From NCBI GenBank assembly GCA_965153455.1, contig OZ234495.1:19650875-19714874 (forward strand): a stretch of DNA of 64,000 nucleotides, read 5' to 3'. Positions within the stretch are counted from its first letter, which is position 1, and each line of letters opens with the position of its first letter. Both the position numbers and the translations under genes were made by a program. Positions 49,200 to 60,751 of this stretch are shown here, one piece after another. Source of the stretch: Sphagnum compactum (lineage: Eukaryota; Bryophyta; Sphagnopsida; Sphagnales). The notes beneath the pieces were generated by a model, which worked only from the letters and a program-made list of their open reading frames with translations, was not told the origin of the DNA and made no database searches.

Positions 49200-51400
49200 T
49201 AAAATCCCATTAGTCACAAATGAAGTGTTGCTTAATCACAATTGACATATGTATATATACATCAATTATAATAGTTATTTGATTTATGAATAAACTTCAT
49301 ATTCATAAATTTTAATTTATATTTCAAATTTGTATTCAAAATTTTCAAACTATTTTTATTTTAATTAAAATCATTGATAAGATTATTGTAATTATATTAA
49401 TTTCATTACATTAAATTACTTATAATTTAAAATAATGATTATTCCAACATATAATATTATACCAAAAAAATTTATATTTTAAATAAAAATATTTTAATTA
49501 ATGTATAATTACTAAAAAAATCGTAATAATCATTTTATTTATACATTAATTACTATAAACACATAATTTATAATTCAGCTAATTATTCATAATTTTCATT
49601 TTAAATATTTTTTTAAAATTAAAACATTTCCACTAAAATTAAATGAATTAATTTAAATTTTATAATTATAAGAATTACATTCCAGTATATTAGAATGTCT
49701 AATTATAAACTTATTACAATATATTATTGTTATTTTGTCATAATATTTTAGAATAATTTTACTGAAATTTTTAAATAATTATAATAAATTATTTTATTTA
49801 GTATGTATTACTGCTTATTTAACGAATAAATAATATTATAACATTAATTCACATTAACTAGAATGATAGTTCCGAATCATAAAAAATAATTATTGTATTT
49901 ACAACACTTATGTTTTAATAATAATAATAAAATTTATGTTTTGTAATTAATATTTTTATTTAAATTTTTTAAATAAAAATCTCAAAATAATGAGACAAGC
50001 TGATGTAATTCCTATATTTAAAAACAAATATACACTATATAATTGTATGTATTACTCATTATTTACTTATTTATAGTAAATTGTTAATATAATAACATAA
50101 AAATTTATATAACATTCAATATTCTATAGTAACACAAAATCGGTGTTAATCCATTGTAATTATTTAATTGATTTATAAGTTAAAATTAAAATACTTGCAT
50201 AATTAATTTATAATTAAACTTTATTATTATAATATATAAATTATAAATTATAATTTTTATTTAATTTTTTAGAACAATCATAATTTATTTAAAATAATTA
50301 ATGTTATGACCATAACTACATGGATTCTAATATAATAAGTTAAAATATTTATTTCTTGTAACTACTTGTCCATAGTATATCATTTTTATAGTGAATTATA
50401 AATGATTATGTTTATTAATCATAAGTTACACTAAATAGTTATTGTTATGACATAGATTTTTATATTATATTATTTATATTCTTACAGTAAAATAAATCAA
50501 TTACTGTAATTAATGTTACATTACTTTAAAATCATTGTAATTACTTCATATAAGAATTAACTATAGTGATTTCATTATTATTTTCTTGTTGAACATAATT
50601 ATTCAAAAGTTGTAATTTATAACTTGAAATTTGAATTAAAATTGTGGAAAAATTATAATGTAGTTAGAACAATTATTGTAGTGATTATATTTGTAGGAAT
50701 TATTATATAGTAATTTTCTCAAAAATTAATTTTGTAACTACTTATCTACGATGAATTTTTTTATAGTAATATTACAGTAATTAAAAAATATTAATATGTG
50801 TTCAGCAAATTATTGTATTTATAATTATTAGTTACCAATAGAAAATACATTTATTTGATCGATAACAATTTTTACAATAATAAATGTAATTACATAGTAA
50901 CTACAGTAATTAGTTTAAAGCTATTTTCTAAATAAATAATGTGGAGGAATTTATTTTTTAATAGAAATTATTAGTTCATTATTTCAATTTAATTATTATT
51001 ATTAAAATATAAATTCCTCCAAAATTATTTATTTAGAAAATACATATTTATAATAGTGTTTTTAAGTATAATTATTAAATTATTTTTACATTAATTATAT
51101 TATCTATAATTCGACCAGATTTTTTAAATATAAAAATATTTAAAAATATTTTAGTTATTTATTTATTTATGAATTATGTATTGACAAGTTGTGAATAACT
51201 AAATAACTAGTTAGTTAAATATTTAAAAAATTATTAGTTATTTAAATAGTTGGTAATGAATACTTAATATTTGTAGTGTATAGTCTATATTTTAAATATA
51301 TGTTAAATTTAATCATTATTATTAAATGATCATTTAATTATCGAGTAAGCCATTTATTTGAATTGTTTAGAAATCTAAAAACTAAGAAAAATAAAAATGA
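49200..51400. other. 2.2-kb A/T-only-like core
   Basis: Almost entirely A and T by eye, with many short inverted AT tracts and no frame longer than chance. It may act as a matrix-attachment-like or easily melted segment; nothing in sequence proves this. Confidence 0.7.
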
Positions 51401-51609
51401 AAAAGGTTTTGAAATTGCAAATTAGTTTGTGAAGAAGTTGCAACTTCAAAACTTATCCCATATTATTTGTTTTTCATTCCTAGTTTGAACACTATATAAA
51501 CAAGGAGTGTGGTCATTGAATTTCACATTAAAAAATGTGTGCACATGGGATGAACTTTTCAAAAGGCTTAACCAAAAACGAAAAGGAAATTTATGCACAA
51601 TTTTAAACT

Positions 51610-51840
51610 ACTTATTTCCCCAACCTACTTATCTGCCTAGTTAAGTAAGTGTCTGGTTTGAGCTACCCACCTAGATTGACCTATGTACCTACCTACCTAT
51701 GTACCTATTTATATGAGTAGGTATTTAGTTTAGGAAGGTAGGACCTACCTACCTTTTTACCTAAGTAGGTAGGTAGGTATTTAGCTTAAGTTTGTAAGCA
51801 CCTACTTATGTACCTACTTAGGTACTTACCAACCTAATGT
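51610..51840. repeat. CCTA/TAGG tetranucleotide cluster in both orientations
   Basis: Dozens of ACCTA and TAGGT words alternate, including TAGGTAGGTAGG and ACCTACCTACC. Opposite blocks could fold into hairpins. Confidence 0.8.
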
Positions 51841-52250
51841 TAATATTTTATATTAAATTCAAATTTTCAAAATGTCACGTGGTATATTTACATTGGGTCA
51901 CATGTCATAATATAAATCATCCAAACATGTGAATTGAACATCTCAAATTAATAATAATATTATTTGTTTTAAATAATAAAATATTGGGACACATGGCAAC
52001 ACATCATTTGCCCTCAATGGTGACCAAAATAGTTGCATCTTAGTCGCATGTGACAATACGTATACAATGGAATCAAAGGATGAACTTGTATTTGTTGATT
52101 TTTTTCTTTCATTCAATACCCCTTGTCGTTTGCGACTAATATTGTAAGCGACTTGCCCAATGTGACTAAGGGGATTTTAATTGCAAATGTTGCTTGCAAC
52201 TAAAATTTAGTTGCAAAGTTTACTTGAAAATATTTATTTTCCTTCTAGTG

Positions 52251-53089
52251 AAAGGGAGTCAAGTCGTCACGTGAGAAAGAATGAAACAATTCAATGAAAA
52301 CAAAAGACATAAAGACATCTTAATATTGAGCAAGAGTGTCAAGAACTTCATGCTCCTCTTTCACAATCTTGACAATAAAACCTATGGTTCTTGGTGTGAG
52401 AATGGTGTGTTGAGAGTTATGATTCAAACTATCACCAATAATGCAATAACGGCCAAAGCTAACCACCCATTGGCACCTTTGAAAGGAAATGGTACGAATT
52501 TGGTACATTGAACTCGAAACCAAGTTATTAAAGTCATACAAGATGTCCTTGGATATATGTTAAGAACTTGGCTAAAAAATAAACATAATGCGCAAACACT
52601 ATTTAGAAACAAAGGTTGTCCTTGAATCGTCAACGATGATGGTGAGGTCTAAACAACTAGTAACATGAAATGCTACCATGTTAACAGGTGCACAAGGATG
52701 GGACTGAAAGAATTGAAAGCAAAAATGAAGGAACAAGAAGAAGAACAGCAAACATGAAATCAAACGAAGGGCATGAATTGGAGTGATTTAGAAGATGAGA
52801 AGGAGGAACCCTAGAAATATGATCTAGCCAAATCTGGGTTGTTTCTTGCATTGACAAGATCCTGCCAGGGATCCCAGCCACTGTCAGTCACTCTATGGAC
52901 CAAAGCATTTCAAGACCAGACATGCATACATAATGACCACTATAACTTTGTCATAAACCTGACAATGAAGCTATCAAAGTGTGCGTACAAGCAGTTCAAG
53001 GTCACAATGAATTCCAACCACCACCTTCTTGCTTATAAGAGACAATGGGTGTATTATGAACCTGGTTTACAAAGCAAATGAAGTCACAC
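52251..53089. other. Intergenic DNA right of the CACTA-like element
   Basis: No gene was recognised; only short unrelated frames occur. Confidence 0.5.
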
Positions 53090-54880
53090 CTGTAAGTACG
53101 TGATGGTCATTCAGATGACCAGCTTCAAAAACTTGGAGGATATTGAAGGCATCAGGGTGATCTTTCTCAATCTCATCTATTAAACTATCAGAATTAGAGT
53201 GAGGGGTTTTTGATGGACTGCCTCAGTGAGAGCTCTGCCATCACCATAACCCACATAACCTGGTGGGGAACCAATGAACTTACTCACACTATGCCTCTCC
53301 ATGTATTCACTTTCATGTCCAATTGTATCATAGCCTTTTCTTGCCATTCCACACAAACTTTTCAGAACCAGAGAAATACTCAACACTACATATTCCCAGA
53401 AATTACTTACATCATATTGTTTCCACAGCAGCAAACTGTGTCCTATTTGAAACAAGCTCTTTGCATTATTGTCACAACAGCCAATAAAAGAAAATATTGG
53501 AATCTAACATAAAAATGACAAACCCAACCAAATTCTACAAAAGTACCATATATTCACAGAACCAAAGTAATGCTTGGCTAAGGCCTTAGTGAGCTCAGTT
53601 TTTTCAACAACAGTAGGTCCACAGAAAAGCATGGCTGCAATGGGGTGAGGGAGTCTTGAGACCCACATGAGCCCTTTGGACTCCATGTGCAATTGCATTC
53701 ACAACAGCATCCTGGCCTATAAAGCATGTGCACAAAATCTTCTCCAAGTTTGTTAACCTGTTTTGTTCATCTGCCATCAGTTGCTCAACTGTGATTCTAG
53801 ACCACATCGTTGCAACTGTTACTATCTCTACTCGTTCCACAACCACTAGTCTGTACCCATAACAATCATGGCAACAAAGTTTAGGACCTCACACCATATG
53901 CATAGACAATCACAACTATCATACTGAAATGTCAAAAAGGTTATACCTCAAAAAAGTCTTGTGCTAACTGCAGGGTGGAGAAAAATGGTGGCTTCACCAG
54001 AGTGAGATTCTTTGCAACATGCAACAGCACACTACAACATACAGTACCATAACACAAGTTATGGGTTATGTGTTGCCACTATTGGGCAAGAAATAAACCC
54101 ATCATCCCCTTCACCTAATTGTAAAAACAAAGTACAACTAGAGAGTTTGAGTCAACATTTGCAAGCAACAAAGACACACCCCCCTCTCCATTTCATTGTC
54201 ACCAAACCTCTAGACCTCAAAGGGTTGAACTGAAACTACTTCAAGAAAAGGAACCGCACACTACAGTTGAACACATGAAGGACATAGCCATTAGCAAATT
54301 CATAATCATCCGAGGAGGCTGCAGAAGTTACCATGTCCTCTAATATGTACTCCATGCTACCAGTTGCATTCACAAAAGCCTGACAGCATGTCTTGAATCA
54401 GTGAAGTACAAAACCAACAGAAAAAAACCCATTATAATCTAGTTGCCAAATGTTTTGAATCTCCACAACGGGACTGACAGCTTCCTGAGAAGCCTGTACA
54501 ACATGAATCTCCTGCCAGTATTCTATGGGTCTGGTGCTCCTTCCTCTTCCCTAATGCATTTATGTGGGCCTAGCTACCAGATTCATCAAACAAATCAATT
54601 GCCTTGTTAGGAAGGGATCAGTCAGGAATATACCAAGCTGACAAATACCCTGCAGCCTCCACTGCTTCAGTTGTAATGTCACACTTATGGTGCTCCTTGT
54701 ATCCACTTCTCGGCCCCACCAAAATCTTTACAGAATCCTCCGAAGTAGGACTACAATGTGCCCATTTAAAGCTTTCCAGAGCCCATTCGTAGTTCTTAAA
54801 CCCCTCCAATTGCAGGATTCACAAAGATTTTTGTTGAGTTGGGTATTACAACTGGAAATATTTCCTGCACCAAGACCATC
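53090..54880 (-). pseudogene. ClpD/ERD1-like HSP100 chaperone pseudogene
   Basis: Plant ClpD (ERD1) is a chloroplast AAA+ unfoldase that feeds the Clp protease. On the minus strand the order is right. The end of the first ATPase module (SEDSVKILVG, EHHKC, then LPNKAIDLFDESGS) lies at about 54.8-54.5 kb. TVATMWSRITVEQL with IGQDAVVNAIAHGV is near 53.75 kb, AAMLFCGPT and KTELTKALAKHYFGS near 53.6 kb, and [19 protein letters not shown] near 53.28 kb. DEIEKDHPDAFNIL follows near 53.16 kb. AAMLFCGPT and TELTKALA favour ClpD over ClpC. Walker A reads GPTVVEKT instead of GPTGVGKT, and there are stops and frameshifts between segments. Coding blocks are separated by intron-like DNA, so this is a decayed genomic copy, not a retrocopy. 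The N-terminal domain and first Walker A were not found. Confidence 0.8.
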
Positions 54881-56639
54881 AGTCAGATCAAGGTACTGCC
54901 TTACTGATAAACAATAAAACATAGATCCAAGTCAAGAATCTGCATCAGTTCAACGAGATGCCCAAAACCTCAAAGTTTTCTATACTCCACTCTTCCAAGA
55001 ACTTAATTCCAAAATGGGATTGACAGCGGACCCAACAATGATATAGGCCACAACTGCCAAGTTCTTCACAAGCCCAAGCGCCTGCCAATGTACAACCACA
55101 TCTGTGTCAATCAATGGGTCTGAATTGCAAATGTAAGGATACTTCCAAAGAGATTCCCAATTTGACTGGCATAGCCAAGGGGCTTTACACACCTAGCCCT
55201 GAGGTGTTTCCGCAAGGCACATCATTCCTTAGTGAGAGCTATGCAATTGCTGAGGCTTCGCTAGCTTCCCTTAAGAGACCCACAGCATGCAAAAGGATTG
55301 CAAAGTCATTACCAAAGCAAAAAATGATAGCCCCAAAGTTGCACTCGATGAAGTAGAAATGACATCATATCCTAAGATTCAGTCCATATAGCTGACTTTG
55401 CCTTTTAAGATCTCACCTTCACTTCCAATAAGAGAGTTAAGCCGTCACAAGTGAGAAAGAGTTGAGGCATATGTCAAGCAATTGAGCACCTATACAAGGC
55501 AACAATCAGCTTGATGAGAAAATTAACATGCATGCTTGATTCACCCATCTGTGGCAATTTGCTCGCAAACATCCCAGACAGCCAGGCACAACTCTACACA
55601 AGTCTCAACTAAGATAAAAATGCAAATACAACCAGCAACTAGTTTTGTTGCCCCATGTATGATCACCTTAATTGCCTACAATCATCTTAGCTCCATAGGT
55701 AGGTTCCTCTCTATCTAGGTAGGTTTTATGTAGGTTTTATCATACATTTGGATATATGAAAATATGTGCCTTCCTTTCCTCATTGTACTCATGTCCTTAA
55801 AGACATACCAAGTTCAAACAAAAACTTCACCCACAGGAGTAAGTTGTCCCAAACCCAACATGCCATGATACAAATGATATATTCAGGGATCTTCAAATCG
55901 GATATTCTTCCAATGAAACTATCCCAGCCTCTTTACATGCTAACATCACAGGGCTGATTATGTACTACTGCTGACAATGAAAGTCTCAAGCAGCTTCACA
56001 AACCATAACAATTGGGCACTATTGGAATTAAAAAGGTGACATTTTAAATTTCAATATCTTTCATAACAAACATCTTTCTTTAATCATAAAGTCTATTGTA
56101 AGTCATCATACTTGCGTCCTAAGTAATCCACCCATTGTTGTGGTCCTCAGCTTATTTTAACCAGTTAATTAAACATTGTTGCTTACAATTTTCTTTAGGC
56201 ACAACTTCTATTTGCTGCCATAATTCCAGAAAGTTTCATTTGTTTCCCATCGCCATAACTTGAATAGCTCGCAATTGCACACACTGGATCCAAGCATTGT
56301 ATTCACCCCACATTTGTTAATTGGGGTGTTCAAGATTTCAAATGCCATATCTACCTGCTACGTCAATTCTTGGCAGGAAGAAACATTTGTACAACTTGTG
56401 CACAATAAGAACCCTTCCTCTTGTAACATCATTTTATTGGAGACCATGCCCGAAATGTAAAGCCCAAGCCAGTCCATTCGAGGATGTTCTGTTTAGTCCC
56501 TCCCTTTGTAGGGTGAGACAATGGTTCCCTAAACCTTCTAGCAAACATGAACATTCTAATAATCAGTATAGTCCACAGGGTTGGTCGTAACAGGGAAGGC
56601 ATTTGCATGTTACAAATTGTTGATGCAACCTTCAATGCC
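54881..56639. other. Intergenic DNA, possibly with decayed 5' part of the ClpD copy
   Basis: No domain could be matched with confidence. Minus-strand scraps near 55.0-55.3 kb might be further Clp remnants, but nothing diagnostic is left. Confidence 0.4.
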
Positions 56640-57720
56640 TCCTCTTTGCTATGCATCCAAGGGAACTATGGTAGAAGGCCTTGTAGTAATGGGACAATAA
56701 CGAATATTTGAAACATTGGATGTTATACCCAAGTAATGCGCTCTAGGCGAGGAGCAACAAGGGCTTCCCAATCTTGCATTTTTCTTTCACATATTTTTCA
56801 ACTTTCTGGGCTTTTTTTTCTTTCCATGTTGCATCCAAGGCCATGTTCATTTTAACGAGAAGTTGATGTTCAACATATTGAACCAGAGCTTGGAATTCTT
56901 CATCCACGATGGCCGGATTCTGCACACGTTTGACGCACATAGTGGTGGCATTCTTCACACTACTGATACGTTGGTTTAATTTTTGACCCAACACACAACA
57001 AGTCAAGAATTACAACATTTCAAATTTGTATAAGAAATGCAAAATGCAATTAAAAGTTAGGGTTTTTTGTTCATTTACTAATTTCACGAAGTTCCATGAA
57101 GACATGAAGACATTTTCAACCCAATCCTCCCATTTGCTGCTTTCAAACTATCTATATTGTGCCAGTCGAATTTTGAATTTGTCGATTGTGTCCTTTCCCC
57201 AATTGTAATGTCGTAACATGTTTGGCATCAACACAAACAAAACATGATTTTTTTCCAAAAAAGGTGGAGGAGGGGGAGGTGGATGCCATGCCATTACCAT
57301 TTGTTGATTTGCTTCCGAACATGCTGTAGACAGTGCCTCTTAATGTTTCACCATCAAATTTTGTCCATTTGAAGTTCTATCGAATTTGGGTAAAACCTTG
57401 TAGATTTTGGCACTACTCTTTAAGAGATTATGTTAACCAACCCATCTGCTACAAACTTAGAAATTTGTATAGATGGGATGTTGCAAGGTATCTATATAAA
57501 TCATGTAAATGAAAATTCAATATGAAAACTTTGACAAACAAAAATTTTATTACCTTGATAACCACAAACTCCAATTTGAGCTCATTGCAGAGCTATGGAA
57601 TCACAAACTGCTCAATTCATTTCCCATATCCCAAGTTGACAAAATAGCATACCAACCCCTCAACAAATTCCATTGTTGATTGAGCTTCAGGTTTTCCAAC
57701 ATTATTGTTTTCAGCCATTG
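56640..57720 (-). pseudogene. Unidentified degenerate coding relic
   Basis: Minus-strand reading gives protein-like blocks in consistent order, broken by stops and shifts. MAENNNVGKPEAQ and EFVEGLVCYFVNLGYGK are near 57.7 kb, followed by a Pro-rich HPPPPPPP near 57.28 kb. Next come MLRHYNWGKDTIDKFK and KWEDWVENVF, then an open 87-residue block (57006-56743) with VEHQLLVKMNMALDATWKEK. The composition is that of a real soluble protein, not chance translation. I do not recognise the family; a transposon accessory gene is possible. Confidence 0.4.
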
Positions 57721-60327
57721 GAAAACCTGACATCCATATTAACAACAACAACAAATTAAAAAAATAATTACAAACTTGGTTGCTAATGGTGTACCAATTC
57801 CAACAACAATATTGGGCTCCAATCATCAATGTAACCTAGCACAACAACCTCTTTTTGTCGTTTCTTTATTTCTAAACAACCACAAATATTTTGCAGCCAT
57901 GGATTATAACAAAAAACAAAAAGCTTACATGAACATTAATTTCAAGCTTGAAAGTTACAAGTTTTGCATTCCAACTTTAGCTCCACACTCTTTGCCAAAA
58001 TTGCTTTCAATAATTCAACCAACGCTTTAAAAAACTTGATGTATACAAATTAAATTCTCCTAAAGACAAAAGCCAAATTATTGATGTGCAATAAAATTGA
58101 TGACGATTGTGTGAAACTTGTATAGTGATGGCAATGGAGATGGTACACAAGCAAAAAATTGTTACGTTGCATTAAGGTTTAGGTTTCAAGACTTATAATA
58201 AATTTGGGCTTCATGATAGTCTAGATGCGTGGGAATAGGGTCTGAAACGATTCCAAATTACGTGATGGGCTCATGGGATGGTGAAATGGGATTATGCATG
58301 GTGATAATCTGCATCCCATGAATTTCATGGCAAGGGGTCAGTTGTTACACGGAATAGACTCGTAATGTGCCTATGTGGTCGTTACAAGAACGAGGATCAC
58401 GAGTTAGGGGAGTTTGTTCGTTTTGCTCATGTCATGCAGTGCTGGCAATACTTTTGTATCGATCACAATCAATTTCTTTGGCCGCTTTAATATTTTCTCA
58501 ATCATTTGATTACTTGGTGGGTTAAATGCCAAATCAAGAAATGTACACACTTTAGAACTAGTCAAATTGATGGAAATGTGATTTTTATTAATTGTGGGTT
58601 CATCTAAAAAAAAAAATTTAATTTTTTTTTTGGGTGCTAAACCTCATTGATTAGGCCGTTTAAACAATGTTTGAAAACTCTTCACATTACCCAAATATTA
58701 GTTTTGAAACTTCAGACATTCCCAAAATAGAGTAAGCGTGATCTTTCCATTTGGTCTAGGGTTTTTTTTAAAGCTTTTGCATCTTTAGTTGATATGGTTA
58801 CTATACATGTAATATAGTAACATATGTGGCTAAGGCTTTAATTTAAGGTTGAACAAATATGCTAATAGTGCTTATATTTTTTATAAATTCGGTTACAACA
58901 TAGTAAGATAAAATAGTTTAAAATCAATGAAACAACCTACATTGTAGAAGTGTGTTGTTTACATTCATCAAAACGAAACTAACACTTGGCAAAAGTTCCT
59001 TCACATTGAATAACCTCCATGTTACATAAATAAAAAAACCTAGAGTAAAATTGTAACTTATCAATGTTCCCTTAGATTCAACTTGAAGTTGTCAACCATT
59101 TGTTCACAAAGGATATAACTTTGAAAAACATGACTTCACTAGGAATGTGTGTATAAGCATTAGCAATCCTCACTTTCAAAAGGAATCAATCTAAACAATA
59201 AACCTAAATGTTTGCAATTCAAATGTAGCCACCTTACAACATATGACATATCTCATTAGTCCTACTTGGCTATACACTCCATTTATCAAATATAGTAGAG
59301 ATTATCATTGTTAGTCATCATTTGGTTTTACAATAGATCTTTAGGTAGGCATTGATTCTTATAACAATTTGGTTGATTTTCTCCCATAAAAAAACCCTGA
59401 TTTGGCCCACCCATGTAAGTCATAAAAATAAGACTTTAGACAAAGAATATGAGATAAAATGTGAAGCTACAAAGAACATGGGAAACACATAGGACTTACA
59501 AAGAGCATTTGAAAAAATATATGGGATATATTTAACCAACACATGTGAAGGACACTTTGGAACTTTGAAAACAACAAAAGAAACATGTAACAAAGCAAGT
59601 GGAATGAATTGAGGAACACATGAAAAACAAATTGGGAACACAATTTAAAACATTATTGGGAACTTGTGAGGGAATAAAGCCCCTAAACCCAAAATCTTCA
59701 AGATCCCTTTTCCCCTCCCATTGTAATAAGGAAAAAAGATTGAAACTTACTTCCTCCCATAGTGATGGTTTGATTTGTGCTTATTCTCAAAAAAAATTAT
59801 AAAAAGTTTTTTAATATTTAAAAAAAAAATCATCACATTATTATGTTTAGATTTGTGTTAAATTTTTTTTGCCAACAATATTTCAATTTTCAAAGATATT
59901 TCAAGAAGTTGTAATTGTGTTTTTTTTTTCAAAACATTGGTTACAAATATTTTCAAAGCGATTTTGGATATTTTTTATTCATTGGATTGATTTCAAAATT
60001 TTAGGACATGTACACCAATATATTGAAAGTAACATTGTATAAAAATAATTCCATTTGTTATTATTTGTCATGACTCCTATTGTATTGTGGGCCTTTAATT
60101 TTTTTTTAAAAAAAATTGTGATATAAAAAATTGGTAAAATGTTCCCCAAAAATTTAGCAAAATTAGTCAAAATTGCAGTTAGGAAAAGACCTTTCTCAAA
60201 ATTTTCCCAATTTAAAATTCACTGAAAGTCTTAGGCATGGTAAGATAAAAGATCGGTGAATTTTTTATTTAAAAAACATAAATTGGCACATTTGGGTCTC
60301 ATTTGGTACCCTAATGGCGATTGTCTT
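57721..60327. other. AT-rich intergenic DNA
   Basis: No gene was recognised. A stretch at about 59420-59640 has a periodic low-complexity pattern (antisense reading rich in ATGTTCC-like words) similar to one near 28500-28600. Poly-A and poly-T runs are frequent. Confidence 0.5.
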
Positions 60328-60373
60328 TATAAATTAATTATTTGTTTTTTCTGTGGTGGTGGACCGTAGTGCA

Positions 60374-60404
<31 letters not shown>

Positions 60405-60444
60405 TTGGACTTCCTTTCTTTCTTTCTGTCTTTCTTTCTGCCTG
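60374..60444. repeat. (TTTA)n and (TTTC)n microsatellites
   Basis: About eight TTTA units are followed by TTTC/TTTCTG-type units. Confidence 0.92.
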
Positions 60445-60490
60445 TCTATTCTCCTTCTTCTTCGCCGAGGCGCATTCGGAAGCTCGGATG

Positions 60491-60578
60491 TGTCGGAGTC
60501 GGACGCGGAGCTCTCTGGCGACTCCGGTGTTTTGTGTCGGAGTCGGACGCGGAGCTCTCTGGCGACTCCGGTGTTTTG
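60491..60578. repeat. Perfect 44-bp tandem duplication
   Basis: Copies 60491-60534 and 60535-60578 look identical. Each contains GGAGTCG and its complement CGACTCC, so each can form a hairpin. Confidence 0.95.
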
Positions 60579-60673
60579 TGGATCTGTTTCCCGTTGGTTT
60601 TCGAAGCAGAGGAGGAAGGCGAATTTTTGACATTTCCGCCCCCCCAAAAAAACAAACCACGAAAAACCAAAAA

Positions 60674-60751
60674 CGTACCGACGACGACGACGTTGTTCTT
60701 GCCTCAGCATCTCGTACCGACGACGACGACGGTGTTCTTGCCTCGGCGATG
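60674..60751. repeat. 39-bp tandem duplication
   Basis: Two copies start CGTACCGACGACGACGACG and continue GTTCTTGCCTC, differing at a few sites. Confidence 0.9.

Larger units (their letters stand above)
48993..52250. mobile_element. Non-autonomous CACTA-like element with a very AT-rich core
   Basis: The left end is CACTAAGAGAAAAAGG. The right end is CCTTCTAGTG, whose reverse complement is CACTAGAAGG, so the two ends match as imperfect inverted termini. Flanking triplets are AAG and AAA, an imperfect 3-bp duplication. Both ends carry subterminal motifs TTGCAACTAAATTT and GCGACTA in inverted orientation. The interior has no coding frame, so transposase must have come in trans. Confidence 0.62.
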
